This document shows, one piece after another, positions 9,074-17,816 of a stretch of 64,000 nucleotides of DNA. Origin of the DNA: Streptomyces sp. NBC_00425 (GTDB lineage: Bacteria > Actinomycetota > Actinomycetes > Streptomycetales > Streptomycetaceae); assembly GCF_036030735.1 (NCBI RefSeq), contig NZ_CP107928.1, forward strand, positions 3,782,001 through 3,846,000, written 5' to 3'. A program made the translations under genes and the position numbers. The notes beneath the pieces are model-generated. The model was given only the letters and a program-made list of their open reading frames with translations. It ran no database searches and was not told the DNA's origin. Numbering within the stretch: the first letter of the stretch is position 1; the number at the start of each line of letters is the position of its first letter.

Positions 9074-9399
9074 CGGGAAGTGGCCTTCCTCGGTGGTCAG
9101 GCCCTCGCACTGGGATTGCCGTCCCGGCGGGGGCCGTCGCATGTCTGGGGTGGAGGTGCAGCACTGTGGCTCTGCGCTGCGTTGCGCTGAGCGTAAGGCA
9201 GGCAACCCGTCACGAATCCAGTCGAGTTGGGCATATTCACTCGCGGGAGTGAGTTTGACCGGCGGGCGGGAGGGGTGGGGCTTGGTCGGGTTCTTTCGCC
9301 GCCGTCGTGGGTCTTTGGAATGAGCGCCCCTTGCCCCGAAGCTCGAGAATCCGGGTTCCGGTGACGGACGCACATCGCCTCGTCCAGGGCTTGCGGCGG
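9074..9399. other. Intergenic region, 326 bp
   Basis: No credible gene on either strand. It should contain the promoter of the winged-helix gene to its left. A moderately AT-rich stretch (9215-9250) includes the inverted repeat listed separately. Confidence 0.6.
9237..9252. promoter_or_regulatory. Inverted repeat TCACTC-GCGG-GAGTGA, candidate operator
   Basis: Perfect 6-bp arms around a 4-bp centre in an AT-richer spot about 165 bp upstream of the winged-helix regulator. The size fits a dimeric regulator site. Which protein binds it is inference; the divergence from terminator structure (short stem, no T-run) favours an operator. Confidence 0.4.
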
Positions 9400-9882
9400 T
9401 CAGGAGAGGCGGCGACCCTGAACGTCGTCCGGCGGGAGTACGAGTTCGGCCCAGACCGTCTTGCGCGGGCGCAACTCCGGAGCCCAGCCCCACCGGTCGG
9501 CGAGCGCCTCGACCAGGAGCAGCCCACGGCCCGACTCGGATTCGGTGTCGGCGCCTGGGCCGGAGCCGGAGCCGGGATGCGGTGGCCGGGGCGGGCGGTC
9601 TCCTGCCGTGTCGGTCACCTCGATGCGCAGCGTGTGCGCGATGACGTAGAGCGAGAGTCTGAAGTCCCGGCCCGGTACGCGTCCGTGGGTCACCGCGTTC
9701 GCCGCGAGTTCGGCGACGATCTGGCCGGCCGGGTCCACCGGCACGCCCCAGCAGTGCAGTTGCTCGACGGTGAGCAGGCGGGCGAGGCGCGCTCCGCGGG
9801 GTGTCGGGGACAACCGCACGCTGAAGTTGCGGAAGTGCTGACCGGGAGGTCGGGTCCCGAAGGAGACGGATTCCTGAATCAC
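9400..9882 (-). CDS. RsbW/AbaA-type ATP-binding (anti-sigma-like) protein
   Basis: 160 residues of a single HATPase_c domain. The N-box is AELAANAVTHG (about residues 58-68), and a glycine-rich lid ends in GRGLLLVEALADRWG, with the C-terminal KTVWAEL strand typical of actinomycete anti-sigma-like kinases. No histidine phospho-acceptor domain is present, so it is not a sensor kinase. It is divergent from the WhiJ-like regulator and DUF397 gene, which completes the three-part set seen in abaA/whiJ-type loci. Its role is probably switching a partner by binding or phosphorylation; the partner is unknown. Confidence 0.85.
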   Translation of the reverse strand: MIQESVSFGTRPPGQHFRNFSVRLSPTPRGARLARLLTVEQLHCWGVPVDPAGQIVAELAANAVTHGRVPGRDFRLSLYVIAHTLRIEVTDTAGDRPPRPPHPGSGSGPGADTESESGRGLLLVEALADRWGWAPELRPRKTVWAELVLPPDDVQGRRLS

Positions 9883-9905
9883 GTGACTCAGAGTGGCCAG
9901 TCACG
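9882..9905. promoter_or_regulatory. Inverted repeat CGTGACT-N10-AGTCACG in divergent promoter
   Basis: Perfect 7-bp arms with a 10-bp spacer, at the very start of the anti-sigma-like gene and in front of the WhiJ-like regulator. The 120 bp between the two genes must hold both promoters, so this is a plausible operator for the WhiJ-like protein. Binding is not demonstrated. Confidence 0.4.
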
Positions 9906-10002
9906 CATACCGTGAACAGTGATGGAGCCGTTGCGTACGGTGACTGTCCGGGCGTTGTCCGGGCGTGTCCGAACTGTCGGCCCGGGTGACGGAGGGTGCG
10001 GA

Positions 10003-10881
10003 ATGGAGCAGGTGAACGGCAGGCCGGTCCAGCTCAAGGAGGAGGCGGACGAGCCGGGTTGGGAGGTGGACCCGGACGACGACTGGGGCGTCGCCGTCGT
10101 GGAGACGGTGGGGCGGCAGTTGAAACTGCGCCGCGAGGCCGTGGGGATGCGCGCGGCCGACTTCGGGCTGGCGGTCGGGTACGGCGAGGACCTCGTCTAC
10201 AAGATCGAGAGCGGGAAGCGGATCCCCCGCCCCGAGTACCTGGACAAGGCCGACAAGGTGTTGGGAGCGGGCGGGCTGCTCTCGGCCATGAAGGAGGACG
10301 TGAAGAAGGTCCGGTACCCGAAGAACGTCCGCGAGATCGCCAAGCTGGAGGCGCAGGCGGTCGAGCTCGGGGTGTACGTCGGGCTCAGCCTGCACGGGTT
10401 GCTGCAGACGCCTGAGCACGCTCGGGCTCTGTTCGAGGCCCGGCAGCCTCCCTACTCGGAGGAAGAGGTGGAACGTCTGGTCGCCGCCCGCATGGCGCGG
10501 AAGACGGTCTTCGACAAGTCACCCGTGCCTGCTCTGAGCTTCGTCCAGGAAGAGGCGGCCCTGCGTCGTCGCATCGGAGGCACAATGGTGCGACGCCGAC
10601 AGCTCGAACACTTGCTGGAGGTGGCAGGGTTGCGCAACGTGACGTTCCAGGTCATGCCGACGGAGAGCGGCGCTCACCCCGGAGTGGATGGCAAGATCGA
10701 GTTGCTGAAGTTCGCAGACGGTACGGCTGTAGGGCGTTCCGACGGCGCGTTCAACGGCCGCCCAACGACGGAGCCGAGGGAACTCCGCATCCTGGAACTG
10801 CGCTACAGCACCATCCGGGCCGAGGCACTCACGCCCGGGGAGTCACTCGTCTTCATCGAGCAGTTGCTGGGAGAAACATGA
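10003..10881 (+). CDS. WhiJ-like XRE regulator with DUF5753 domain
   Basis: 292 residues. An XRE-type helix-turn-helix occupies about residues 35-90 (GRQLKLRREAVGMRAADFG, with YKIESGKRIP as the recognition/turn region). A DUF5753 domain follows to the end. ATG 10003 is preceded by GGAGG at suitable spacing. The next gene starts inside its stop (ATGA, 10878-10881), so the pair is translationally coupled. Streptomyces has dozens of such WhiJ/DUF397 pairs, which influence development and antibiotic production and behave partly like toxin-antitoxin pairs (Scr1 family). Which process this copy controls cannot be told. Confidence 0.9.
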   Translation: MEQVNGRPVQLKEEADEPGWEVDPDDDWGVAVVETVGRQLKLRREAVGMRAADFGLAVGYGEDLVYKIESGKRIPRPEYLDKADKVLGAGGLLSAMKEDVKKVRYPKNVREIAKLEAQAVELGVYVGLSLHGLLQTPEHARALFEARQPPYSEEEVERLVAARMARKTVFDKSPVPALSFVQEEAALRRRIGGTMVRRRQLEHLLEVAGLRNVTFQVMPTESGAHPGVDGKIELLKFADGTAVGRSDGAFNGRPTTEPRELRILELRYSTIRAEALTPGESLVFIEQLLGET

Positions 10882-11087
10882 TCCGCAAGCACCCCACCGG
10901 AGCCCATCCGGAACTGGCCTGGTTCAAGAGCAGCTACAGCGATGGCACCGAGGGCGACTCCTGCGTCGAGATCGCCACCGCCCCTGGCACCGTCCACGTC
11001 CGTGACTCCAAGCACGCCGACGGGCCCCGCCTCCGGCTCTCGCCGGAAGCCTGGGCCGACTTCGTGCCGTACGCGTCGGAGAGCTGA
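10878..11087 (+). CDS. DUF397 small protein (WhiJ partner)
   Basis: 69 residues. The DUF397 signature is clear: WFKSSYS near residue 15, then CVEIA, VHVRDSK and a C-terminal AWADFV. These small proteins are encoded immediately after XRE-DUF5753 regulators and are thought to bind them and relieve or modulate repression. It overlaps the regulator stop by four bases. Confidence 0.92.
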   Translation: MIRKHPTGAHPELAWFKSSYSDGTEGDSCVEIATAPGTVHVRDSKHADGPRLRLSPEAWADFVPYASES

Positions 11088-11092
11088 CGGCG

Positions 11093-11287
11093 TCAGAACT
11101 TGATGCTGCCGATCATGCTCGCCACGCTCGTCGTCAGATCGCTGATGGTGGGAGCGATCGTCGAGGAGGCCAGATAGAAGCCGAGCAGGATGCAGACGAC
11201 AGCGTGACCGCCCTTCAGTCCCGACTTCTTGATCAACAAGAAGACGACGATCGCCAGCAGCACCACCGCCGAAATCGAGAGTGCCAC
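11093..11287 (-). CDS. Small two-helix membrane protein
   Basis: 64 residues from GTG 11287, with an excellent ribosome site (GGAGGTG, seven bases upstream at 11295-11301), so it is probably real despite its size. Two hydrophobic helices (about 3-20 and 27-45) flank a short basic loop (KKSGLKGG). I recognise it only as a conserved actinomycete small membrane protein; the function is unknown. It is convergent with the DUF397 gene (5-bp gap) and divergent from the S9 peptidase. Confidence 0.75.
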   Translation of the reverse strand: MALSISAVVLLAIVVFLLIKKSGLKGGHAVVCILLGFYLASSTIAPTISDLTTSVASMIGSIKF

Positions 11288-11466
11288 GGCGGCTCACCTC
11301 CAAGGACCCGGGAAACGTGAAGGAAACAGAGCGAGGGAACACGTAAATCCATACGACCGCCAGCAGGTTCATACCCACTCAGCGCTAGTGATCATAACTA
11401 CCTGTGGGCGCGCATCTCTCGGCGCACAGCCGCACAAGGGGGTCGCATGGCCAATATGGTCGGGGG

Positions 11467-13584
11467 ATGACGACCGAGTCCGACTCCTTTCCCCGCAGGC
11501 ACGCCCGCACCCAGCGGTTCACTCTCGGCGCGCCGCGCTCGTTCACGGTGGCTCCCGACGGCTCCCGCGTCGTGTTCCTGCGCTCCGGTTCCGGCACGGA
11601 CCGCGCGGGCGCGCTCTGGGTCCTCGATCCGGCGGACGGCACGGAACGCCTGGCCGCCGACCCGCGCACCCTCCTCGGGGGCGTCTCGGAGGACCTCTCG
11701 CCACAGGAGCGGGCGCGCCGCGAACGCAGCCGCGAGGCGGGTGCGGGCATCGTCGGCTACGCCACTGACGCGGGTGTGGAGCTGGCCTCTTTCGCCTTGT
11801 CAGGACGGCTTTTCACGGCGGAGCTGCGGGCGGGGACGGCCCGGGAACTGCCGGTCGCCGGACCGGTGATCGACCCCCGCCCGTCCCCTGACGGGCGACT
11901 CGTCGCCTATGTCGCCGGAGGCGCCCTGCGGGTGGTGGGCGCGGAGGGCGAAGGCGACCGGGCGGTGGCGGAGCCGGAATCGGAGCCGGTTTCCTATGGA
12001 TTGGCCGAGTTCATCGCGGCCGAGGAGATGGCCCGCTCGCGCGGGTTCTGGTGGGCTCCGGAATCGGACCGGCTGCTGGTCGCCCGGGTGGACGACACTC
12101 CGGTGGAGCAGTGGTGGATCTCCGATCCGGCCCAGCCGAAACGTGACCCACGACACGTGCGCTATCCGGCGGCCGGGACGCCCAACGCTGACGTACGGCT
12201 GTTCGTGTTCGGTCTCGACGGGGTGCGCACGGAGGTCGTCTGGGATCGTGCGCGTTATCCGTATCTGGCGCGAGTGCACTGGTCAGGGGCGGGGGCGCCG
12301 CTGCTGCTCGTACAGGCGCGCGACCAGCGAAGTCAGCTGTTCCTGGCGGTGGACACCGACTCCGGAGCGACCCGGATGGTGCACGCCGACGAAGATCGGA
12401 TTTGGCTGGAACTGTTCCCTGGGGTGCCCTGCTGGAGCCCTTCGGGGCAGCTGGTCCGGATCGCCGACGAGGGCGGCGCGCGGGTCCTCACGGTCGGTGA
12501 ACGCCCTTTGACCGGGGACCAGTTGCATGTACGGGCGGTCCTGGACGTCACAGCCGACGACGTGCTGGTCGCCGCCTCCGCCGGGGCGGGCGCGGCGGCG
12601 CCCGAGGTCGGCGAGGTGCACGTCTACCGGGTGAACGAGCTCGGCGTCGAGCGTCTCTCCCAGGAGCCCGGCGTACACGGGGCGGTCCGCGCCGGGAACG
12701 TGACCGTGCTGACGTCGGCGGTACTGGACCGGCCGGGCACAGTGGCGCGGGTGCTGCGGGACGGGAAGCCCGCCGCGACCGTCGGCTCCTGTGCGGCGGA
12801 TCCGGGCCTGACCCCCCGCGTGAAGCTCGTCGAGGGGGGCGCACGCCGCATTCCGTGCGCCGTGCTGATGCCTGCGGACCACCGCGGTGACGCCCCTCTG
12901 CCCGTCCTCATGGACCCCTACGGCGGTCCGCACGGCCAGCGGGTGGTGGCCGCGCACAACGCGCACCTCACCTCGCAGTGGTTCGCCGACCAGGGCTTCG
13001 CGGTGATCGTCGCCGACGGCCGGGGCACGCCGGGCCGCTCGCCCGGCTGGGAGAAGGCGATCCACCACGACTTCACCGTCGCCCTCGACGACCAGATCGA
13101 GGCCCTGGAGGATCTGGCGAAGAGCCATCCCCTCGACCTCTCCCGGGTGGCGATCCGCGGCTGGTCGTTCGGCGGCTGGCTCGCGGCCCTCGCGGTGCTG
13201 CGCCGCCCCGACGTCTTCCACGCGGGCATCGCCGGCGCCCCGGTGACCGACTGGCGGCTCTACGACACCCACTACACCGAGCGGTACCTCGGCGATCCGA
13301 CGACGCAGCCGGCGGCGTACACCAAGAGTTCGCTGGTCGCCGACGAGGGCCTCGCCGGGCCCGCCGAACCCCACCGGCCGCTGATGATCGTCCACGGACT
13401 GGCCGACGACAACGTGGTCGTCGCGCACGCCCTGCGCCTGTCCTCGGCCCTGCTGGCCGACGGCCGCCCGCACGAGGTGCTCCCCCTGTCGGGCGTCACC
13501 CACATGACCCCGCAGGAACAGGTCGCGGAGAACCTTCTCCTGCTCCAGGTGGACTTCCTCCGCCGCGCTCTCGGACTCGCCTGA
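11467..13584 (+). CDS. S9 family prolyl oligopeptidase/dipeptidyl-peptidase
   Basis: Serine peptidase of 705 residues. The N-terminal ~430 residues are a beta-propeller (DPP-IV N-terminal type). The alpha/beta-hydrolase domain carries the nucleophile in GWSFGG, the acid in GLADDNV and the histidine in SGVTHM; DPYGGPHGQ is the oxyanion-side motif. No signal peptide is visible, so it is cytoplasmic and probably cleaves short peptides after proline. Lying beside two oligopeptide importers, it could degrade imported peptides (inference). ATG 11467 was chosen for similarity, although its ribosome site is weak. Confidence 0.9.
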   Translation: MTTESDSFPRRHARTQRFTLGAPRSFTVAPDGSRVVFLRSGSGTDRAGALWVLDPADGTERLAADPRTLLGGVSEDLSPQERARRERSREAGAGIVGYATDAGVELASFALSGRLFTAELRAGTARELPVAGPVIDPRPSPDGRLVAYVAGGALRVVGAEGEGDRAVAEPESEPVSYGLAEFIAAEEMARSRGFWWAPESDRLLVARVDDTPVEQWWISDPAQPKRDPRHVRYPAAGTPNADVRLFVFGLDGVRTEVVWDRARYPYLARVHWSGAGAPLLLVQARDQRSQLFLAVDTDSGATRMVHADEDRIWLELFPGVPCWSPSGQLVRIADEGGARVLTVGERPLTGDQLHVRAVLDVTADDVLVAASAGAGAAAPEVGEVHVYRVNELGVERLSQEPGVHGAVRAGNVTVLTSAVLDRPGTVARVLRDGKPAATVGSCAADPGLTPRVKLVEGGARRIPCAVLMPADHRGDAPLPVLMDPYGGPHGQRVVAAHNAHLTSQWFADQGFAVIVADGRGTPGRSPGWEKAIHHDFTVALDDQIEALEDLAKSHPLDLSRVAIRGWSFGGWLAALAVLRRPDVFHAGIAGAPVTDWRLYDTHYTERYLGDPTTQPAAYTKSSLVADEGLAGPAEPHRPLMIVHGLADDNVVVAHALRLSSALLADGRPHEVLPLSGVTHMTPQEQVAENLLLLQVDFLRRALGLA

Positions 13585-13680
13585 GCAGCGACACTCCGCA
13601 GAGCAGCGCAACCATCGATCGAGGAACCACGACGAAGCACCCGCCGCGTCCGCGAGAGCGGCGCCGGCTCAGGCGCAGAA

Positions 13681-13715
13681 AAACGGGCCGGGGCGACATG
13701 CGCCCCGGCCCGTTT
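13681..13715. terminator. Strong hairpin between convergent genes
   Basis: Perfect 15-bp arms (AAACGGGCCGGGGCG and its complement) with a 5-base loop, bounded by A and T runs on the two strands. It can terminate both the S9 peptidase gene and the oligopeptide transporter operon. The remaining 13585-13856 region shows no gene. Confidence 0.85.
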
Positions 13716-13856
13716 ACGGCACCCGCACGGCCGTACGCTGTTCAGCCTGACGCGTCCGTATATCGGAATCGGGTCGGCCAAGTTGCCTGCGTGTTAACGC
13801 GGTTGCTGCGCAAATGTGCGGTTGTGTCGAACCATCCGGTCTCGGCCCGGTCTCCG

Positions 13857-14897
13857 TCAGGCCTGCGGCTCCTCCGGTGGCACGACCTGTTTCTGCTCGG
13901 CGAAGTGACACGCCGAGGCGTGGGCCTCGGGCCCCGTCGCATGGCGGAACACCGCCGGGACGGCCAGCTCCGGCACCTCCAGCGCGCAGCGCTCCTGCGC
14001 CTTCCAGCAGCGGGTGCGGAAGCGGCAGCCGGAGGGGACGTTCGTCGGGGACGGCACGTCGCCCACCAGGATGATCCGCTCCCGGTGCTCGCGCGCCTCC
14101 GGGTCAGGCAGGGGCACCGCGGACAGCAGGGCCTGGGTGTACGGGTGCGTGGGGTGGTCGTAGATCTCGGCGTCGCGGCCGATCTCCACGATCCGCCCGA
14201 GGTACATGACCCCGACCCGGTCGGAGATGTGCCGGACGATCGACAGGTCGTGGGCGATGAACAGGTAGGACAGGTCGAACTCGCTCTGCAGCCGGTCCAG
14301 CAGGTTGATCACCTGCGCCTGGACCGACACGTCCAGCGCGGACACCGGCTCGTCGGCGACGATCACCTCGGGGCGCAGGGCCAGCCCACGGGCGATGCCG
14401 ATGCGCTGGCGCTGGCCGCCGGAGAACTGGTGGGGGTACCGGTTGATGTACTCCGGGTTGAGGCCGACGACGTCCAGCAGGTCCTGGACCTTGCGGCGCC
14501 GGTCGCCCTTCGGGGCCACCTCGGGGTGGATCTCGTACGGCTCCCCGATGATGTCGCCCACGGTCATCCGGGGGTTGAGGGAGGTGTACGGGTCCTGGAA
14601 CACCATCTGGATGTTGCGCCGGACGGCCTTGAGGGCGCGCCCGGACAGCTTGGTGATGTCCTCGCCCCGGTAGCGGATCTCGCCGGCCGTCGGCTTCTCC
14701 AGGTTGACCAGCATCTTGGCGACTGTCGACTTGCCGCAGCCCGACTCGCCGACGATGCCCAGGGTCTCGCCGCGGTGCAGGGTCAGGTCGACCCCGTCGA
14801 CGGCCTTCACCGCGCCGACCTGCTTCTTGAAGAGGATGCCCCGGGTCAGCGGGAAGTGCTTGACCAGCCCGCTGACCTCCAGAATCGGCTCAGTCAT
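13857..14897 (-). CDS. Oligopeptide ABC importer ATPase, OppF/DppF type (cluster 1)
   Basis: 346 residues. Walker [10 protein letters not shown], signature FSGGQRQR, Walker [14 protein letters not shown]-loop IAHDLS. The C-terminal oligopeptide/dipeptide extension contains CRFRTRC...C and a final CHF. Such conserved cysteines are typical of the family and may hold an Fe-S cluster in some members. Last gene of a five-gene operon; it overlaps the OppD gene by eight bases. It is very close in sequence to the ATPase at 20195-21343, so the two operons arose by duplication. Confidence 0.93.
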   Translation of the reverse strand: MTEPILEVSGLVKHFPLTRGILFKKQVGAVKAVDGVDLTLHRGETLGIVGESGCGKSTVAKMLVNLEKPTAGEIRYRGEDITKLSGRALKAVRRNIQMVFQDPYTSLNPRMTVGDIIGEPYEIHPEVAPKGDRRRKVQDLLDVVGLNPEYINRYPHQFSGGQRQRIGIARGLALRPEVIVADEPVSALDVSVQAQVINLLDRLQSEFDLSYLFIAHDLSIVRHISDRVGVMYLGRIVEIGRDAEIYDHPTHPYTQALLSAVPLPDPEAREHRERIILVGDVPSPTNVPSGCRFRTRCWKAQERCALEVPELAVPAVFRHATGPEAHASACHFAEQKQVVPPEEPQA

Positions 14898-15873
14898 GCA
14901 GGCACTCCCTCCAGAAGTGGCAGGCGCTGGCGCGGTCCGCGTCGGAGTCCTCGACGTCGTACAGCGGCGGGACGTCCCGGCGGCACACCTCCCGGGCCAT
15001 GGGGCAGCGCGGGTTGAAGGCGCAGCCGGGCGGGATGTGCATGAGGTTGGGCGGCAGGCCCTTGATGGCGTAGAGCTCCTGGCCCTTCTGGTCCAGGCGC
15101 GGGATCGAGTCCAGCAGGCCGCGGGTGTAGGGGTGGGCCGGCGCCTTGTAGATGTCGTGGACGGGGGCCGACTCGACGATCCGGCCCGCGTACATGACGG
15201 CGATGCGGTCGGCGACGTCCGCGACCACGCCGAGGTCGTGGGTGATGAGGATGAGGCCCATGTGGTACTCGCGCTGCAACTCCGCGAGCAGGTCCATGAC
15301 CTGGGCCTGGACGGTGACGTCCAGGGCGGTGGTGGGCTCGTCGGCGATGATGAGCGCCGGTTCCAGGGCCATCGCCATCGCGATCATGATGCGCTGGCGC
15401 ATGCCGCCCGAGAACTGGTGCGGGTAGTCCTTGACCCGTTCCCGGGCGCCCGGGATGCGGACGCGGTCCATCAGCTCGACGGCCTTGGCCCGCGCGTCCT
15501 TCCTCGACATCCCGCGGTGCACGACGAACATCTCGCCGAGCTGGTCGCCGACCGACAGCACCGGGTTCAGGGACGACAGGGCGTCCTGGAAGATCATGGC
15601 CATCTCGGCCCCCCGCACCTTGCGGCGCTCGTCCTCCCTGAGCTTCAGCAGGTCCCTGCCCTGGAAGAGGATCTCGCCGGAGGTGATCCGGCCGGGCGGC
15701 ATGTCGAGGATGCCCATGATCGCCTGTGCGGTGACGGACTTGCCGGACCCGGACTCGCCGAGCACCGCGAGCGTCTCCCCCGCGTCCACGCCGTAGCTGA
15801 CGCCGTTGACGGCCCGGGCGATCCCGTCCCGGGTGCGGAACTCCACGTGCAGGTCACGCACTTCGAGCAGCAT
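14890..15873 (-). CDS. Oligopeptide ABC importer ATPase, OppD/DppD type (cluster 1)
   Basis: 327 residues. Walker [10 protein letters not shown], signature FSGGMRQR, Walker [13 protein letters not shown]. The C-terminal cysteine motif (GCAFNPRCP...C...CHFW) is intact. A good ribosome site (GAGGTGA) overlaps the stop of the preceding permease gene. It partners the OppF-type ATPase to drive peptide import. Confidence 0.93.
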   Translation of the reverse strand: MLLEVRDLHVEFRTRDGIARAVNGVSYGVDAGETLAVLGESGSGKSVTAQAIMGILDMPPGRITSGEILFQGRDLLKLREDERRKVRGAEMAMIFQDALSSLNPVLSVGDQLGEMFVVHRGMSRKDARAKAVELMDRVRIPGARERVKDYPHQFSGGMRQRIMIAMAMALEPALIIADEPTTALDVTVQAQVMDLLAELQREYHMGLILITHDLGVVADVADRIAVMYAGRIVESAPVHDIYKAPAHPYTRGLLDSIPRLDQKGQELYAIKGLPPNLMHIPPGCAFNPRCPMAREVCRRDVPPLYDVEDSDADRASACHFWRECLHD

Positions 15874-15880
15874 CCGCCCG

Positions 15881-16894
15881 TCACCTCAGCTTCGGGTCGA
15901 GGGCGTCGCGGACCGCGTCGCCGAGCATGATGAAGGCCAGGACCGTGAGGGCCAGGGCGCCCGAGGGCCACAGCAGGGCGTGCGGGGCGTTGCGGATGTA
16001 CGGGGAGGCGGCGGAGATGCCGATGCCCCAGGAGACGGTCGGCGGTTTCAGACCGACGCCGAGGTAGGACAGGGTCGCCTCCAGCGCGATGTACGTGCCG
16101 AGCGCGATGGTGGCCACGACGATCACCGGGGCGACCGCGTTGGGCGTGATGTGCCGCAGCAGCAGCCGGGAGTGGGAGGCGCCGAGGGCGCGGGCCGCCT
16201 GGACGTAGTCGTTCTGCTTGGCGGTGATCACCGAGCCGCGGGCGATACGGGAGATCTGCGGCCAGCCGAGCAGCACCATGAACCCGATGACGGGCCAGAC
16301 GGTGTTGCTGGTCACCACGGAGAGCAGGACGAGGCCGCCGAGGACGACGGGGATGGCGAAGAAGACGTCGGTGATCCGGGACAGGATCGCGTCCCAGGAA
16401 CCGCCGAAGAAGCCGGCGAGGCCGCCGAGCACACTGCCGAAGAGCGCGACGCCGAGCGTGGCGAGGACGCCGACCGTCACGGACGTACGGGCGCCGTAGA
16501 CGACGCGTGTGTAGACGTCGCAGCCCTGACCGTCGAAGCCGAAGGGATGGCCGGGCTGGGAGCCCTCCTGGGCCTTGGACAGGTTGCACTTGAGGGGGCT
16601 CAGCCAGGTGATGGATCCCGGCCACAGGGAGATGAACACCAGGAACAGGATGACCAGCCCGGAGATGATGAAGACGGGGTTGCGGCGCAGGTCCCGCCAG
16701 GCGTCGGACCACAGGGAGCGGGGCTTCTCGGACGGGCCGGAGCCCTGCGGCCCGCCCGGGGTCTTCTCCAGCGTCTCCCCCTCCGCCGTGGCGAGGTCCA
16801 TCGCACCGCCCATGCCGGTGTCGGCGATGGCGCCGTCCTCCGGCGTGCGGCCCGCGCCCGGCAGATGATGCTCCGGCGGCGTCGGCTCAGGCAT
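15881..16894 (-). CDS. Oligopeptide ABC importer permease, OppC/DppC type (cluster 1)
   Basis: 337 residues, longer than usual because of a ~70-residue polar N-terminal extension rich in Pro/Gly/Glu before the first helix. Six membrane segments follow; the EAA loop (ARALGASHSRLLLRHI) docks the ATPases. It overlaps the preceding permease gene by eight bases. Confidence 0.92.
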   Translation of the reverse strand: MPEPTPPEHHLPGAGRTPEDGAIADTGMGGAMDLATAEGETLEKTPGGPQGSGPSEKPRSLWSDAWRDLRRNPVFIISGLVILFLVFISLWPGSITWLSPLKCNLSKAQEGSQPGHPFGFDGQGCDVYTRVVYGARTSVTVGVLATLGVALFGSVLGGLAGFFGGSWDAILSRITDVFFAIPVVLGGLVLLSVVTSNTVWPVIGFMVLLGWPQISRIARGSVITAKQNDYVQAARALGASHSRLLLRHITPNAVAPVIVVATIALGTYIALEATLSYLGVGLKPPTVSWGIGISAASPYIRNAPHALLWPSGALALTVLAFIMLGDAVRDALDPKLR

Positions 16895-17810
16895 AGCGGA
16901 TCCTCGGGTCGAGTACGGCGTACAGGAGGTCGACGAGCAGATTGGCCACCAGGAACACCAGGACGAGGACGGTCACGAAACCGACGACGGTCTGGGTGTT
17001 CTGACGGAGGATCCCCTGGTAGAGCTGGAAGCCCACGCCGTGGATGTTGAAGATGCGCTCGGTGACGATCGCGCCGCCCATCAGGGCCCCGATGTCGGTG
17101 CCGATGAAGGTGACCACCGGGATGAGGGAGTTGCGCAGCAGATGCCGGGTGACGACCCTGCGGTGCGGCAGCCCCTTGGCGACGGCCGTGCGGACGTAGT
17201 CGGACCGCTTGTTCTCCGCGATCGAGGTGCGGGTCAGCCGGGTGACGTACGCCAGCGACACGGACGCCAGCACCAGCCCCGGCACGATCAGTTCGCCGAA
17301 CTCGGCGTCCGAGGAGACCGACGGCTTGATCCAGCCCCACTCCACGCCGAGCAGCAGCTGCAGCAGCAGACCGGTGACGAAGGTGGGGACGGAGATCACC
17401 ACGAGGGTCAGCAACAGGACCCCGGTGTCGACGGGCCGGCCCCGGCGCAGGCCCGTCACGACGCCCAGGGTGATGCCGATGACGATCTCGAAGAGGATCG
17501 CGACGACGGTCAGCCTGATGGTGACCGGGAACGCCGTCGACATCAGCTCGGTGACCGGCTGACCGTTGAACGCCGTACCGAAGTCTCCGGTGAAGACGTT
17601 CCCCATGTAGGTCAGGTACTGCTGCCACACCGGCTTGTCGAGCCCGAACTCCTTCTTCAGCTGGGCGGCGGTGGCCGGGTCGCACTGCCGGTCACCGCAC
17701 AGACCCGCGATGGGGTCGCCCATCACGTTCACCATCAGGAAGATCAGCAGCGTCGCCCCGATGAACACGGGGATCATCTGGAGCAGACGCCGGATCACAT
17801 ACCGGCCCAC
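16887..17810 (-). CDS. Oligopeptide ABC importer permease, OppB/DppB type (cluster 1)
   Basis: 307 residues from a GTG start. MGRYVIRRLLQMIPVF is the classic DppB N-terminus; six membrane helices follow and the EAA loop is AKGLPHRRVVTRHLLRN. A cysteine-containing external loop (GLCGDRQCDPAT) after TM1 is longer than in the cluster 2 paralogue. It begins seven bases after the binding-protein gene stop. Confidence 0.92.
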   Translation of the reverse strand: MGRYVIRRLLQMIPVFIGATLLIFLMVNVMGDPIAGLCGDRQCDPATAAQLKKEFGLDKPVWQQYLTYMGNVFTGDFGTAFNGQPVTELMSTAFPVTIRLTVVAILFEIVIGITLGVVTGLRRGRPVDTGVLLLTLVVISVPTFVTGLLLQLLLGVEWGWIKPSVSSDAEFGELIVPGLVLASVSLAYVTRLTRTSIAENKRSDYVRTAVAKGLPHRRVVTRHLLRNSLIPVVTFIGTDIGALMGGAIVTERIFNIHGVGFQLYQGILRQNTQTVVGFVTVLVLVFLVANLLVDLLYAVLDPRIRYA

Positions 17811-17816
17811 GGCGGG

